From NCBI GenBank assembly GCA_019155185.1, contig CM032801.1, forward strand, positions 1,284,761 to 1,348,760: a stretch of 64,000 bases of DNA. The letters are read 5' to 3'. A program made the translations under genes and the position numbers. The DNA is from Beaufortia kweichowensis. Its lineage: Eukaryota; Chordata; Actinopteri; Cypriniformes; Gastromyzontidae. The notes under the pieces were generated by a model. That model saw only the letters and a list, made by a program, of their open reading frames with translations, was not told where the DNA came from and ran no database searches. Shown here one piece after another: positions 1 through 11,139 of this stretch (position 1 is the first letter of the stretch; each line of letters begins with the position of its first letter).

Positions 1-1207
1 GTGCCAGCGTCGGCTCTTTCGCCATGGCTAACATCCTCATTGCCCTTCCATTTGTCGTCATGATGGTGAGTTTAGTTAAACTGATTCTTTGCGCATCTCT
101 TTACATACTTACATGTCAGTTTTGTTAAATGATAGTTAGAAAAAGCAGCAATACTTAGATAAAGTCAATTATCTCAGTATGAAACTGTGAGCCAAATACT
201 GGAGGTTTTACTAAGCAGTGTGTTTTCTCAGGTGTTCGGAGGGTTCCTAGTGAATCTGAATTCAATGCTGAGCTGGATGTCATGGCTGAAGTGGGCCAGT
301 ATATTCAGATATGGCTACAATGTAAGAGCATTAAAGAATAATTCACTATTCAATAATTGGTAACACTTTGCAGTAAGGTTGTATTTGTTAACATTAGTTG
401 ATGTTGAACACACAATAAGCTATAATTCTATAACAATTATTAATCTTAGTTCATGTTCATTTCAGCATTTACTATTATATAAATTTTAAATCAGAATCTT
501 TGTGGTAACATTAGTAAATCCACAATGAACTAACATGAACAATTGACTTTAACAAAGATTAACAAATGCTAAGAAATATACTGCTTGGTGTGAGGTCATT
601 TTAACTAATGCATTTACTAATGTTAACAAATACAACCTTATTGTAAAGTGCAACATAATAATTTAGTAATTTTGTCTCTTTTTATCTTCCACTGAAGAAA
701 ATAACAATGTACAGGTTTGGAATTAAGTTTTAAGTTGAAGTAAATAGCAACATTATTTTTTATTTTGGGTAAACTATTCATTTAAAACTTACATATTATT
801 ACTACCTAGTAAAAGCCATTTACATTTTAGAAATAATCTAACCAAGCTGTTTGTCTTCAGGCACTTGCTATCAATGAGTTAAAAGATCAAGTCTTCACTA
901 GTAACTACACCAGGTAAGACTGACTCGAGTTCACCATGAATAAATTAACCCTAAAACTAGCAAAGCTGTTTTTAAAGATGGGTGGTTGTGTCACGAGTGA
1001 GATGATTTTGTTGACACATGTTTTGCACACATAAGGAGCTTTCCATCTCTTATTTACAGAATGAGGGGTGAAATGTACCTGGATCATCAGGAGATCGACA
1101 ACAGCACATGGGGTTTTTGGCAGAATCAGGTAGCTCTGGTTGGCATCATGTGCACGTGTTTGATTCTTGCTTATGTGCAGCTACGGTTGATCAATCGCTG
1201 GAAGTGA
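1..1207 (+). CDS. abcg2: ABCG2-type half ABC transporter, C-terminal exons (5' part outside window)
   Basis: Four coding exons splice in frame: 1-65 (partial at the left edge), 232-321, 861-913 and 1060-1207, with the TGA at 1205-1207. All introns are GT-AG. The product is the C-terminal end of an ABCG2-like half-transporter. A transmembrane segment (SFAMANILIALPFVVMM) is followed by GGFLVNLNSMLSWMSWLKW and RYGYNALAINEL, which align with the last membrane region and the extracellular re-entry part of ABCG2. A short extracellular loop comes next (sequon NYT at the exon 3/4 junction and NST), then a last hydrophobic helix (VALVGIMCTCLILAYVQL) and a short basic cytosolic tail ending NRWK. ABCG2 homodimerises in the plasma membrane and exports xenobiotics, urate and porphyrins. 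The nucleotide-binding domain lies outside the window. Fish have several abcg2 paralogues, and this fragment does not settle which one it is. Confidence 0.85.
364..650. mobile_element. palindromic MITE in an abcg2 intron
   Basis: The two ends are inverted copies: CACTTTGCAGTAAGGTTG at 364-381 matches the reverse complement of the end at 633-650, and the similarity runs inwards over more than 35 bases (TATTTGTTAACATTAGTT on the left). The element is about 287 bp with no coding capacity. No clean target-site duplication is visible. It resembles abundant fish hAT-type MITEs. Confidence 0.6.
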
Positions 1208-1790
1208 CCGTGATCATGATAATGCGCACTAAAACAGAGAAATGTGTTGGACATTTACAGCGGCAGATGCAATGAGACTCTTAAACACCCTACCTCTGCC
1301 TGTAATGAAGCCACAATGAAGTGCAAAGCTTTGGGAATTTTTTATATACATTACATTTTATATACAAGCTGTGAACCAAGTACAGAGGCTGATTTGTGCT
1401 TTTATTCTTTTAGTTAAGACCAAGAGGCATGTTTTAATGTTTGTGAAACATGTAGAGCTATTTTACATCAATTACTGACAATATTGGCATAAAATACTTT
1501 TTTTTTTAATGGGGTTTTTACATTGTCTGTGAATGTATAAAGATGTATGTGTATGTGTTTCTTTAACATTTCTTAAAAAAGGGCTAATGTTGAATTACAT
1601 TGTTTGGACTGAAGGATTGATGTTGAATGTATCTTGACTGTACTGTACACTTGTTTCAATGGTGAAGTTCCCCACAAAAATAAGACCACAAAGAAAAAGG
1701 TTTAGGTTGGTTTAATTTCAATTGTTTAAAACAAAGACAACATGCTCGGTGTGTACACTGTGAAGCACAAAATAAAATCAGACCATTATT
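1208..1790 (+). other. abcg2: abcg2 3' UTR with polyadenylation signal
   Basis: This AT-rich stretch follows the abcg2 stop codon. AATAAA at 1771-1776 is the first canonical + strand polyadenylation signal I see, so the transcript probably ends near 1790. The end of the psap 3' UTR on the other strand lies in the same area. Confidence 0.55.
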
Positions 1791-2419
1791 GAAAACATTT
1801 AGTAAGCAATACAAGATCAGTAGAGTGAAGGGAACGGTTAATGTCAAACATCACTTTTCCCTTCAGCTCATTAATACCAGACATAAACTTGACAAAGTGA
1901 AAGAGAATCAATTTCCATTAAGATTAAATCACTCATTAAAAAGTTTAAATTCACTGGCCTCACATGAGCTTGTATTTTCAGTTTACAGTAGACTTGAAGA
2001 CAGGGATGTCAGGGATCCGTCAAACTTATTTCTCAGAGGTCTTCGACCTCGTCTATTCAAAAAGGCACAAACTATTCCACTTAAATTTCTCTCCCTGCGC
2101 ACATTAAGTAACATCGTACAACTAAAATAACATTTAAAAACTATAATCCCCTTCAGAATGCACAAAAAGACTTTTCCAGTTTCAGTGCAAGTATTTCCCA
2201 TATAGCTTCATCCGTCACTCACGCTCCCTTCAGACTCATGCCCCCCCAAATATTGTCCTTTCAATAAAAGCTATGCAGTCCCTGACGACAAGAATTTAAA
2301 TTAGCTATGATGGCTTTTAAAGTCACTATTAAAAAGAAAAACAAGTATTGATTCGACAAGAGGAAAGCAAAACTACAGCAATTCTCCTTTAGTTTTCCCA
2401 AGATTGTTCTGCGCATCCT
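1690..2419 (-). other. psap: psap 3' UTR (approximate)
   Basis: This is non-coding DNA after the psap stop codon. The minus strand has no AATAAA before 1406-1401; ATTAAA at 1716-1711 is a nearer candidate signal. With either signal the UTR end meets or overlaps the 3' end of abcg2. A 55-bp piece (2176-2230) is repeated in a psap intron. Confidence 0.45.
2176..2230. repeat. 55-bp direct repeat, copy 1 (psap 3' UTR)
   Basis: This segment recurs at 3660-3714 in the same orientation with two C/T differences. Both copies start CCAGTTTCAGTGCAAG. Confidence 0.9.
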
Positions 2420-5400
2420 TTAACTCCACACGTGACGCCTGCAGTGGTCCAATGCCTAACACACACAAACAAGGCGGCTTTAAGTACAGCCTCTAACTTG
2501 AAATATCAGTCATGTCATTTAGAGATACTAGTACATGAATACTCACATTACAGCGTGAAGCGGTCTCCACATTCTTACACCAGTATGCTGGTCCCCAGCT
2601 GCACTGCTCCAATCCCAGCAGCCTCTGCACTGCTTCAGGACAAGCTCCCAGTTTCTGTACGCCACACAAACTCAGACTGAGCTCCATACAGGACCACATT
2701 ATGTTATAGAAAGCGTAAGAGGGTTATCTTACCATGCAGACAAAGTCAGGGTCCAGTGTCTGAAGCAGCAGCTGTACCAGCAGAGGTTCATACTGCTCGA
2801 TGAGCTGATCACACTGCAGAAAGACACACATGTCACTTATACAGTTTCTGGTCTGATCCATGTACATCATACGGTTTAATTCATGTATTAATCAACAGAC
2901 AGACGTACCATATCTCTATAGGCGTCAGGCAGGAAGTTGCAGACCTTCCTTACGGCATCCTCGATCTCTGCCTGAGTGGCGTTCTGCTGCAAAATCCCGT
3001 CCACGTAATGCACAGCCATCTTACACACGTCACAGAAGCCACCCGACTCATACCTGGCCTTGTCCATTACAGCTACGGAGAGAAATTAAGGAAAAATAAG
3101 CCATTAAATCCTAAATCTATATATAGAATATATATCAAATTTATTATTGAGGCATACGGATAAAGGTGCGGCTGGCCTCCTTGCAGAGCCCGAGGAAAGT
3201 GCAGACGGTTTTGGGGTCAGCCTCTTGTACAAGCAGATCAATGATGGCCTGCCCATAGGCCTCAATCAGGTCCTTGCACTGAGCTGTGAGTGTGGAGGGT
3301 AAGATGTCACAGACCTTTTCCACAGCCTGCACGATCTCTTGCTGATAAGGAAAAACACAAGATGAGCTAAAATCTCATATCGCTAATTTCAGCCAATTCA
3401 TTTTGGTAATCTGGCAAAAGATGACCACACACCTCAGATGTCTTATCCTCAATCATGCCCTCAACTTCCTTCATCACATACTCACAGATGGCACACTGCG
3501 GAGAGTCACGGACACGCTTCATACCCTGTAAAAACAAGCAGTGTTTTCATTCAAACGTCATTTAGAGCAAATGACAGCCATCCATTTTCAGCTATGTGAC
3601 GATTCATTATTGTCTTGAATTCCTTTTAGGGGAATTCTAAACTACAAAAAGCCAAAATTCCAGTTTCAGTGCAAGTATTTCCCATATAGCTTCATCTGTC
3701 ACTCATGCTCCCTTTAAAATGGAATTCCCATTCTTCAATGACATGTTTTGATCTTAATGATTATAACTAGTTAACAGTGTTTTACAGGTCAGGTTCATAG
3801 TCAAAATAAAAGAAAATTTTCCCTTACCTTGGCAGGCTGAGCTACAACAGGCTTCTCAAGTTTGGTAGCAGGGAACATTTTGGCGGGAATGGATTTGGCG
3901 GGCATCAGCGTCTCCATGCGTACAGACGTAGGCACAGAGGAGCAGAAACCAGAACGACTGCAGATATCCTTGGGTTGCTAAAATTCAATTTCATACAGTA
4001 CAGACACAATTTCATTATTACAGTCTATTAACTCTTAAAGCTCTTATTCCTCATGCATACGTTGACCACCACAGCATCCATTGCGTGACACCTCTGACTA
4101 ACTGATTACCAATAATGCAGATCTAGAGTATCCGTCACCAGCCTGACTGCAACCACACATGCAAAACACAGGGTCACATGCATGAGGTATAAAAAGTATA
4201 AATAAGACAAACCGTTCTGTTTATTTATAGTTGAAAGTAATGAAATGATTCATGAAGCCAAACACTGCCTTGTATGGTGAACATGCATTTTAGTTGTCAA
4301 CAGCAGAATAACAAGGAAATTCAAGAACAGAGCCAAATGTCAAACATTTGACTGTGGCATTTTTCTTTGTTAAAAGTGATCAACACCTGTTGTAGATTCC
4401 CAACCCTATTCTCTATGGATGTTATAATAAGTGTACCATGGATGTTATAATAAATGATTAGTGTGGTAATACAAACCAAGCCAACATAATACCTATGGGC
4501 TTAAGTCTTTTTTAACAGCACAGCAACTTGCATTTGGATTAGAAAACAGCACAGATGATTAGTCAAGCACAGACAGATTAAAGGCTGCAGGCTAAAAATG
4601 AAACTTGAAGCTCAGAAAGACCTACCTGTTCCTGTAGACCAGAAGAAACAAAACCACAAGAGAGACAGAAATGAAAACGAGGTTGGGAATAAAAACAGAA
4701 AACAAGTGATTAGAGATGTAGATTAAGCTGGCAGACAGACAGAGAGGCTTAAACAGGAAGACCAACAAGGGCAGCTTTGTTCATTCGGCCGCAAAAACTG
4801 CAACAAGCTTTACATATTAAAACTATTTGCAGTGGTGTCTCTCGCAAAGGGGAATTCAGGCACTGGAAGATTGACGAAAGAGTTGAAACGTAAATCTAGT
4901 AGTCAGCCACAAATCACTTACCATAGACATGAGCTGCTGAATGACCAGTGGGCCGTACTGGCTGATGTACTGTTTGCACTGTTGAAAGGAGAAATAAGAA
5001 AGATAAATACATTCTGTGAGAATTTATATTTCAATTTTTTTTTCTTCGTGTTTAAATCTTTTTATTAAGGTATTCAATGAAACATATTTCAAATTTTGAC
5101 TGAAAATGTCACATTGTTGCTGTAATTGCCCCAATGTATCCTAGCCCAAACGCTCAATGGTCTTACCATATCAGACATGCCAGGTCCCAGTTGTTCACAT
5201 TGTTTTTCAACCTGTGTGAGTAGTGCGTTGACAAATGATGAGTTGGTTTTGGCTTGGGTCTGAATATCAGTGATGAACGTAACGCAGTCCTCGCACACAT
5301 CTCCACTCATCTGCAAACACAAGACAACAGAAAAATTGGTCAACTTTCAGTAACACATTTATTAAAATCGTAAGTAGTTGCATACATGAAGTAGTGAAAT

Positions 5401-8400
5401 AATGGTGACATATTGAATCACATGACTTTCTTATCAGTTTGACCAGTCGTTGAAAGCAACAGTATTTAATAACATGCCCATTAATATTGATATTCTGGTC
5501 CTCTTTTGAATTGGGATCAAGTCATACACTTGTCTTCTCACTATGATTCTTCACCTGTTTTGTATTCTCCTTGGCTTTTTCCTGAGGGTAGAGCAATTGA
5601 GGGATATTGAGCAGGTGGGGGTCAACACGCTGGGTCAGGTCCACTTGAGGAATCTCATTGGACATGAGCTGAGCTTCACCCAGAGCTTCCTGCTGGGAGA
5701 CACACAGGCCCAGAGCACCACACACCACACCAGGGTTGTCCTGTGAGACGAGAGGAACAAAGCAGCGTTTATAAAGCATGACTAGAACATATACAGGATT
5801 TGAGCTTTCACAAGGGTTACTTTGTAGATGAAGCAAGCATCCAAATACATAGATGAAGCAAACAAGAAACCCAACAAGCGTCTCATGACAGACAATAACT
5901 TCTAAGAGTGAAACAGTGACTGCTTTCCTAATATTTAGATCATTCTTCCAAGAGGAAGCTTGTGTTTCGCAGGCTGTGTGTGCATGCTCACTTTCAATAC
6001 CGCTTTCCATCAAAAACTATCATCAGCTGAAAGGTTAAAGCATGTTATGCAATCAGTGAAAGGGGAAGAGAGGAATGTTGAGCTCACCAGCTCTCCTTGG
6101 ATGATGCCCATGACAATGGGGAAGTAGTTGTCCACAATCTCCTTGCATTGACCTGACAAGCCCTCATCAGGGATCAGCTGACAGGCCTTCTCCAAATACC
6201 CAAGAATTTCACTCTAGATTAAAAACAAGGCTTTAGACTCCAGATCTATATGAAAACATTTAAATATTTAGCATCAAAATATGAACACACCTCTGTGGCA
6301 TTGTCTTTTAGCAGCTGCTCCACCACCATCAACACCTCTTTGCACAGGTCGCATGGCACGGATTTCTACAGGGAAGTGTTGTACACTTAGTGATCATGAA
6401 TTATTCAATGTAAAACTAAAGTGCTTTTGAGAATCGGGTCAGCTCACCATCTGAGGCTTGTTCCACACATTCTGTTGGCAGTGTTGGACTGCGCCACAAG
6501 GAGAAGCAGTCTTGACATTCTGGCACCAGTAGGGGGGGCCGAGGGCACACTGCTCAGTACCCAAAAGTGGGGTTGCCACAGCTAAAAGTATGAGAAAATA
6601 AAATTGTTCAATTGTTCAAAACAGCATATTACTGACATTGCAATATACAACATACACATTTACCAACAGAATTGTTGTAAAGCTTTCCTTATTGCAAACT
6701 GTTATAAGTCTAGACACTTTACACAAGATTGACAACCCTAGCTTCATAAATAGCGATGTAATATTCATAATAGCCATCAGTCAAAAAAAGCTAATGTTGA
6801 AAGTAACCAACCAAAAGAAAATCTTCACCTGATCTAGTCAGACATAACAAGAGATAAACAAGAAGATAAATTAAATCAGGTTCACAACCAGAATTTAATC
6901 CCCTAACAGATTCAATAACAACTCAAGAGTTTAAAGATTTGTTTCTTGTTACATGTTTCTTGGCCAGGCCTAAAAACACAAAAGGGAAACTTATTCTAAA
7001 ATGTTCCCGCTTCCCTTTATCATGATATAAAAGAGGATTTATTCTTTAATGATCTGAAACTTGTGTACATAATGGAAAAGTCCCAATCTTTAGAGAGAAC
7101 TTAAGTGCTACCTAAAAATAATGTTAGGGACTGCATAAAAACTGCCAACTTCAATCAAAAACGTAAGCAGTGTCATCAACAGATGTCAAAACAGTCTCAA
7201 GCACATGATCTAGTCGTTGTTTCCACCAGCTAAGCATCACACAAAAGATAAGCAAACAAAAAACTTAGAAACAAATGACTGACACTGATGAATTATAATC
7301 TTTCTTAGGGTTTATACATGACTCAATCAATGATGAGTAAACATCCCATGATCAAGAACTAAACAGTGCAATAAAACCAAAACCTGACCGTTTTTAAGTT
7401 GACAAGAAAAATCAATGCAAAGAAATAAAAATGTTTAAACGGATTTTAACTAAAAGAAAGTTCTTTATAAAACAATTAAAGTACAAAGGAAAAGTGCAAA
7501 CACTAAAGATTATGGGAATGCTCAAAGCAATAAACTACAGCCAAAGAACTAGCAGTAAAAGTGGGTCATTTACATGGTTGCATAGCCACAATGTTCATGT
7601 TATGCGACTATTTTGCCCAACATATTATAAAACATATTTTACAAGCACCACTTAAAAATTAAAAGGTTTGAATAAAAATAGAAAATATTACATAAATTAG
7701 AAACTACTTAATGTGGGACTTAAAACTAGTCAAAACACTTTTTAAAGGTTGTGGATGCAGCATGACAAAGACCAGTTTCATTTTAAAGGTAAGCTGTTAT
7801 TGCAAAATCCAGAAATCATATACAGAAACACGAGGAAAGAACAAATGACACTAAAATTATTAGGAACAATGGATCAGACTTCAAAAACTTTCATGTTCTC
7901 ACTTCCGGGTTGTTTTTGAAGCACAAAGGCTAAATTAAATTACTTCCTTCAAGTGTAAGGGACCATGCTGCAAAGTCGGGGTAGATTAAAAATGCGGCAT
8001 CGCTTATAAACAGGTTTAATTCACTGTGTCAGCATTTCGACACTCTCTGTCATGCAGTGGATAAACAGATAAGAATAATGAAATCAATCGGCTACTGCAG
8101 TTTCATCGATCGAACAAGATCTACACAGTAACACTATGATAACTATTACAGTGATGAGTAATGACAAGGAAATGATTCGCCAAAGACAAACACTCATAAA
8201 CCAAACATGTTTTCAAAAAACTGGACATAACTATAATAAACATTAATTTCTGATTAAAAGAAAACTATTTTTTTAAAAATGACTCTTTCAGAAGTCAATG
8301 ATCCGGGTAAAAACATCTGCGCAACAAAACATTACTGCACTTACTAAATAAAACGTAATCTAAATTAAACATAAAAGCTTACGTTTATGTTTTGAAATAA

Positions 8401-8771
8401 TAACTAAACGTTTATAATGGTTGTGAGCGATTTATTATTATTCCTCTTGAATAACACCTAGCCAGTTTGCTAACGTTTACAACAAACGAAAGATTTAAAA
8501 AGGAAAGCCTGGCAGAAAACCCACGCAATTAATAAGTACTAGTTAAGATTATACTAATTTTACAATAAATAACAAAAAAATATGGTGTGCTTATTAGTAA
8601 TGTTACATTTTAAGCGCACTTGACCGTCACTAACCTACATAACATGTTTACCTAACAATCCATCCGCCATTAACTACAGCTAAGAATAAAATAACACACA
8701 AAACATCTGAAAGACAATGTAAACCGATGTATATTACCCGTGGAAATAAAAAGCAGCGTGAGAAGCATCAT
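2420..8771 (-). CDS. psap: prosaposin (saposin A-B-C-D precursor)
   Basis: Coding exons in transcript order: 8771-8738, 6581-6448, 6365-6291, 6213-6088, 5740-5555, 5310-5167, 4978-4922, 3977-3828, 3525-3433, 3341-3158, 3072-2909, 2813-2733, 2654-2547, 2455-2420. They total 1572 nt, 523 aa, close to the usual length. The start is the first of two adjacent ATGs (8771, 8768). Signal peptide: residues 1 to about 16. Then come an N-terminal saposin-A-type domain (WCQNVKTASPCGAVQHC), four saposin B-type domains each with the six-cysteine pattern (A about 59-137, B about 189-263, C about 311-392, D about 403-485), and a C-terminal saposin-A-type domain (WCKNVETASRCN) ending HVWS. Lysosomal cleavage of the precursor releases saposins, which present sphingolipids to hydrolases such as glucocerebrosidase (C) and arylsulfatase A (B). 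Sequons remain in A (DNATE), B (TNSS) and D (QNATQ). At the usual site in C the sequence reads EDKTSE, so the asparagine is missing. Confidence 0.97.
3660..3714. repeat. 55-bp direct repeat, copy 2 (psap intron)
   Basis: This is the second copy of the psap 3' UTR segment at 2176-2230. It sits in the intron between psap exons 3977-3828 and 3525-3433. Confidence 0.9.
4626..4631 (-). CDS. psap: 6-nt alternative micro-exon of psap (Glu-Gln)
   Basis: On the minus strand the sequence reads TCTACAG|GAACAG|GTAGGT: a pyrimidine-rich tract and acceptor, six exonic bases, and a good donor. It lies between exons 4978-4922 and 3977-3828, both of which meet in phase 0, so inclusion adds EQ just before QPKDIC in saposin B. 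Mammalian PSAP has an optional exon 8 of 6 or 9 nt adding DQ or QDQ at this same place, so position, frame and peptide all agree. Inclusion cannot be shown from genomic sequence alone. Confidence 0.8.
6582..8737 (-). other. psap: psap intron 1
   Basis: This 2.2-kb AT-rich intron separates the signal-peptide exon from the rest of the gene. I see no coding exon, RNA gene or clear transposon in it. Confidence 0.8.
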
Positions 8772-9060
8772 GGGTGATTCTCTTTAACTGTCGTCAGGTC
8801 TTGTCTGGATGAATCTGAGGTGTTTATGCTGCAATGAAGTCGTGTGATGAGGCTTTATGCTGATCTCACTGTCAGCTGACCGCCTGATGCACAAACACAC
8901 GTGACTGAGGCGTGTGACTTCACGCCGCGCTGACCTACAGAACACTTCACAGTATCGCGAGAGCCATTCAAAAGCATACGAAACCGCGCAGTACCGTGCT
9001 CTCGCGGTACTTTGATGTCATATGCTGATGGCCTGCGCAGCAACACAAAAAACAAACATC
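8772..9060 (-). promoter_or_regulatory. psap: psap promoter region, with E-box/CLEAR-like site and TCGCGAGA element
   Basis: The CpG content is higher here than in the flanks. CACGTGAC at 8898-8905, about 130 bp upstream of the start codon, matches 8 contiguous bases of the TFEB/TFE3 CLEAR motif GTCACGTGAC that drives lysosomal genes. TATCGCGAGAG at 8953-8963 resembles the TCTCGCGAGA core-promoter motif of TATA-less genes, and a second partial copy (CTCTCGCGGTA) lies at about 8999-9009. No TATA box is evident. Function is inferred from motifs only. Confidence 0.55.
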
Positions 9061-9749
9061 CCTATTAAAAAAAATAGCAATCGAGACTCGACATTTCCGA
9101 GTTTATAAACTTAAATATCAAGTTTTTAAACTTAAATACAAAATATTTACGTGATTTATGTGATTAATTGATCCTTTAATATATTACTTTCGTCTTTTTA
9201 TTCTCGCATTAGTGTTTCGTATTTCTTTCGTATCATGTTCTTTTGGTCACAACTTGTTATATTAAAGTAATTATAGGATTTTGAGTCAAATGTCCAATCG
9301 CATAAATGCTGTTTTATATATCAGTTGTTTTGTATGTTTTTTTTTTAACCCCGTGTTTAAAATATCATATTCTATAATAGCTGCTGCTTAAACAAGTAAA
9401 AGCAATAAACCACTTACATACATTCAGAAGTCAGCTATACTGGAGGTATTCAGTATTCATCTTTTTTGGCTAGACACAGCTTGTCTGCTAAAATTATTAT
9501 TATTTGTAGCATACTGTATCATAAAATACAATAAAAATGTTAATATGTCTCATTATATGGAAATGATACATTAGAGGATAAAAGCAATACATCAAAAGCA
9601 ATGTTTTTGAATAATCAAAACATGCTGTTCATAGCATTAATCAGTGTCTACCTTTACTTAAGAATAAATAAAACCGCCCTCAAAAAAAGCAAGATTAAGG
9701 AACAATATATATAGGCCTGAAACAAAAACCTTTAAAAATATATATATAT
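9061..9749. other. intergenic DNA upstream of psap
   Basis: AT-rich sequence with no coding evidence. It ends in a short TA run at 9737-9750, beside the LINE tail. Confidence 0.7.
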
Positions 9750-9750
9750 A

Positions 9751-10043
9751 TGGACTCTCCACATCGAGAGAGGCCAGCTGAGGTGGCTTGGGCATCTGTT
9801 TCGGATGCCTCCCGGACGCCCGGTGTTCCGGGCATGTCCCACCGGGAGGAGGCCCCGGGGAAGACCCAGAACACGCTGGAGAGACTATGTCTCTCGGCTG
9901 GCCTGGGAACGCCTCGGGGCTCCCCCGGAGGAGTTGGAGGAAGTGTCTGGGGAGAGGGAAGTCTTGGCGTCCCTGCTTAGACTGCTGCCCCCGCGACCCG
10001 GTCCCGGATAAGCGGAGGAAAATGGATGGATGGATGGATGGAC
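9751..10043 (+). mobile_element. 5'-truncated Rex3-like (RTE clade) LINE 3' end
   Basis: This GC-rich island stands out from its AT-rich surroundings. One frame (9805-10011) encodes the C-terminal tail of an RTE-type ORF: MPPGRPVFRACPTGRRPRGR, then RTRWRDYVSRLAWERL and PPEELEEV, ending in LLPPRPGPG and a stop. It is followed directly by tandem GATG/TGGA units (about 10024-10043), the tail type described for fish Rex3. The rest of the element is missing, as is usual for LINEs truncated during reverse transcription. The other overlapping open frames here are shadows. Confidence 0.8.
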
Positions 10044-10624
10044 TTTGTATTTGTTAATGGCATCTTCTTTACTGCTTTGCCTTAAATGGATTTAACTTGA
10101 TTAAATCAACCTTTGTATGTGTAAAATGTCCCCAATGGGTTTATTTTGTTTGTGATTTTTTCAACATAGATTGAATACAGCTTTTTAGGATACTTTAAGG
10201 CCCAGTATCACAAACCTAGTCTCAGCCTAAAAATGCATGCTTGAGTAGTCTTATCTGAAAATCTTGCACTGACATATCTTAAAATAAATTTTTACAAAAC
10301 CACACGTTTCACACATATTTTTTGCACATGTGAAATTCATGTCTTTTTCTGTAAGTGTTGTTTTGTCTTAATATATGCATCCTTATCTCAGAAACATTTC
10401 TGTGTCCTCTAAGCCCATCTGTAAAACCAGGCCTAAGCTGTATTAGTAATACATGAAATTGATGTATTTTGAACCAGCTTGTTCTGTTGAAAAAATACAA
10501 CAGAGATCTTAATAGATTTTATTTCTTTCACATTTAATCAAGTATTTTAATAAAGCAATAGCTGAATTGTTCTGTCATTCTGAATATATCACATAAATAT
10601 CTTAAGTAAATACACGCCTCTTTG
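10044..10624. other. intergenic DNA, downstream of mrps6
   Basis: AT-rich DNA. I see no gene. Confidence 0.7.
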
Positions 10625-10710
10625 AACTATAAAAAGATGCTGATATTTATTTGTTTGTCTGGTTGCAGAAGTTTGTCTGATTGTATACAGATGAAGCACT
10701 CATCCCAGTC
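10625..10710 (-). other. mrps6: possible 3' UTR exon of mrps6
   Basis: Five bases after the mrps6 stop codon the minus strand reads GAAT|GTAAGT, a strong donor (exon end 11135). At 10711-10713 a pyrimidine tract ends in CAG (TTTCACCAG), giving an acceptor for an exon starting at 10710. AATAAA follows at 10651-10646. Splicing between them would give a terminal non-coding exon. Read-through to a nearer signal is also possible. Confidence 0.4.
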
Positions 10711-11139
10711 CTGGTGAAATATAAAAACAAACATATTTATATAACACCACACAATATATTAACAGCAACATTCAACTAATGAGACAAAAAAAATATAAGA
10801 AAAAGCTTTTACCACCCATTTACCACTTACCATAAAAAATTGAAACTTCTGTAATCGTTTACTATCATTTACACCCTATCTTAACAAACTCGCATGGCCT
10901 ATATACTCTTCATTTAAACCCAAAAGCAAATTTTAGGTCTCTGGTCTTAAGGTGATGTTTTGTAAATGACATGTCCCATTAAAGTCTGACAATTCCTAAT
11001 ATATTTAATAGCAATATTAGTAGTATTATTGATTTTCCTTTTCTGTTTGTAAAGACACTACTGATAATGTGTTCAACATCTCTAATCTACACAATACATC
11101 AGAGTAAAATATTAATGTGACGTTTCAGACTTACATTCA

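Noticed and set aside
5522..6013. 163-aa open frame read as one exon in psap
   Set aside because: Only 5555-5740 is exon. The acceptor CAG at 5743-5741 and homology to prosaposin show the rest is intron read-through.
9788..10057. Overlapping 76-89-aa frames in the Rex3-like tail
   Set aside because: Only the frame at 9805-10011 reads as the LINE C-terminus; the others are shadows.
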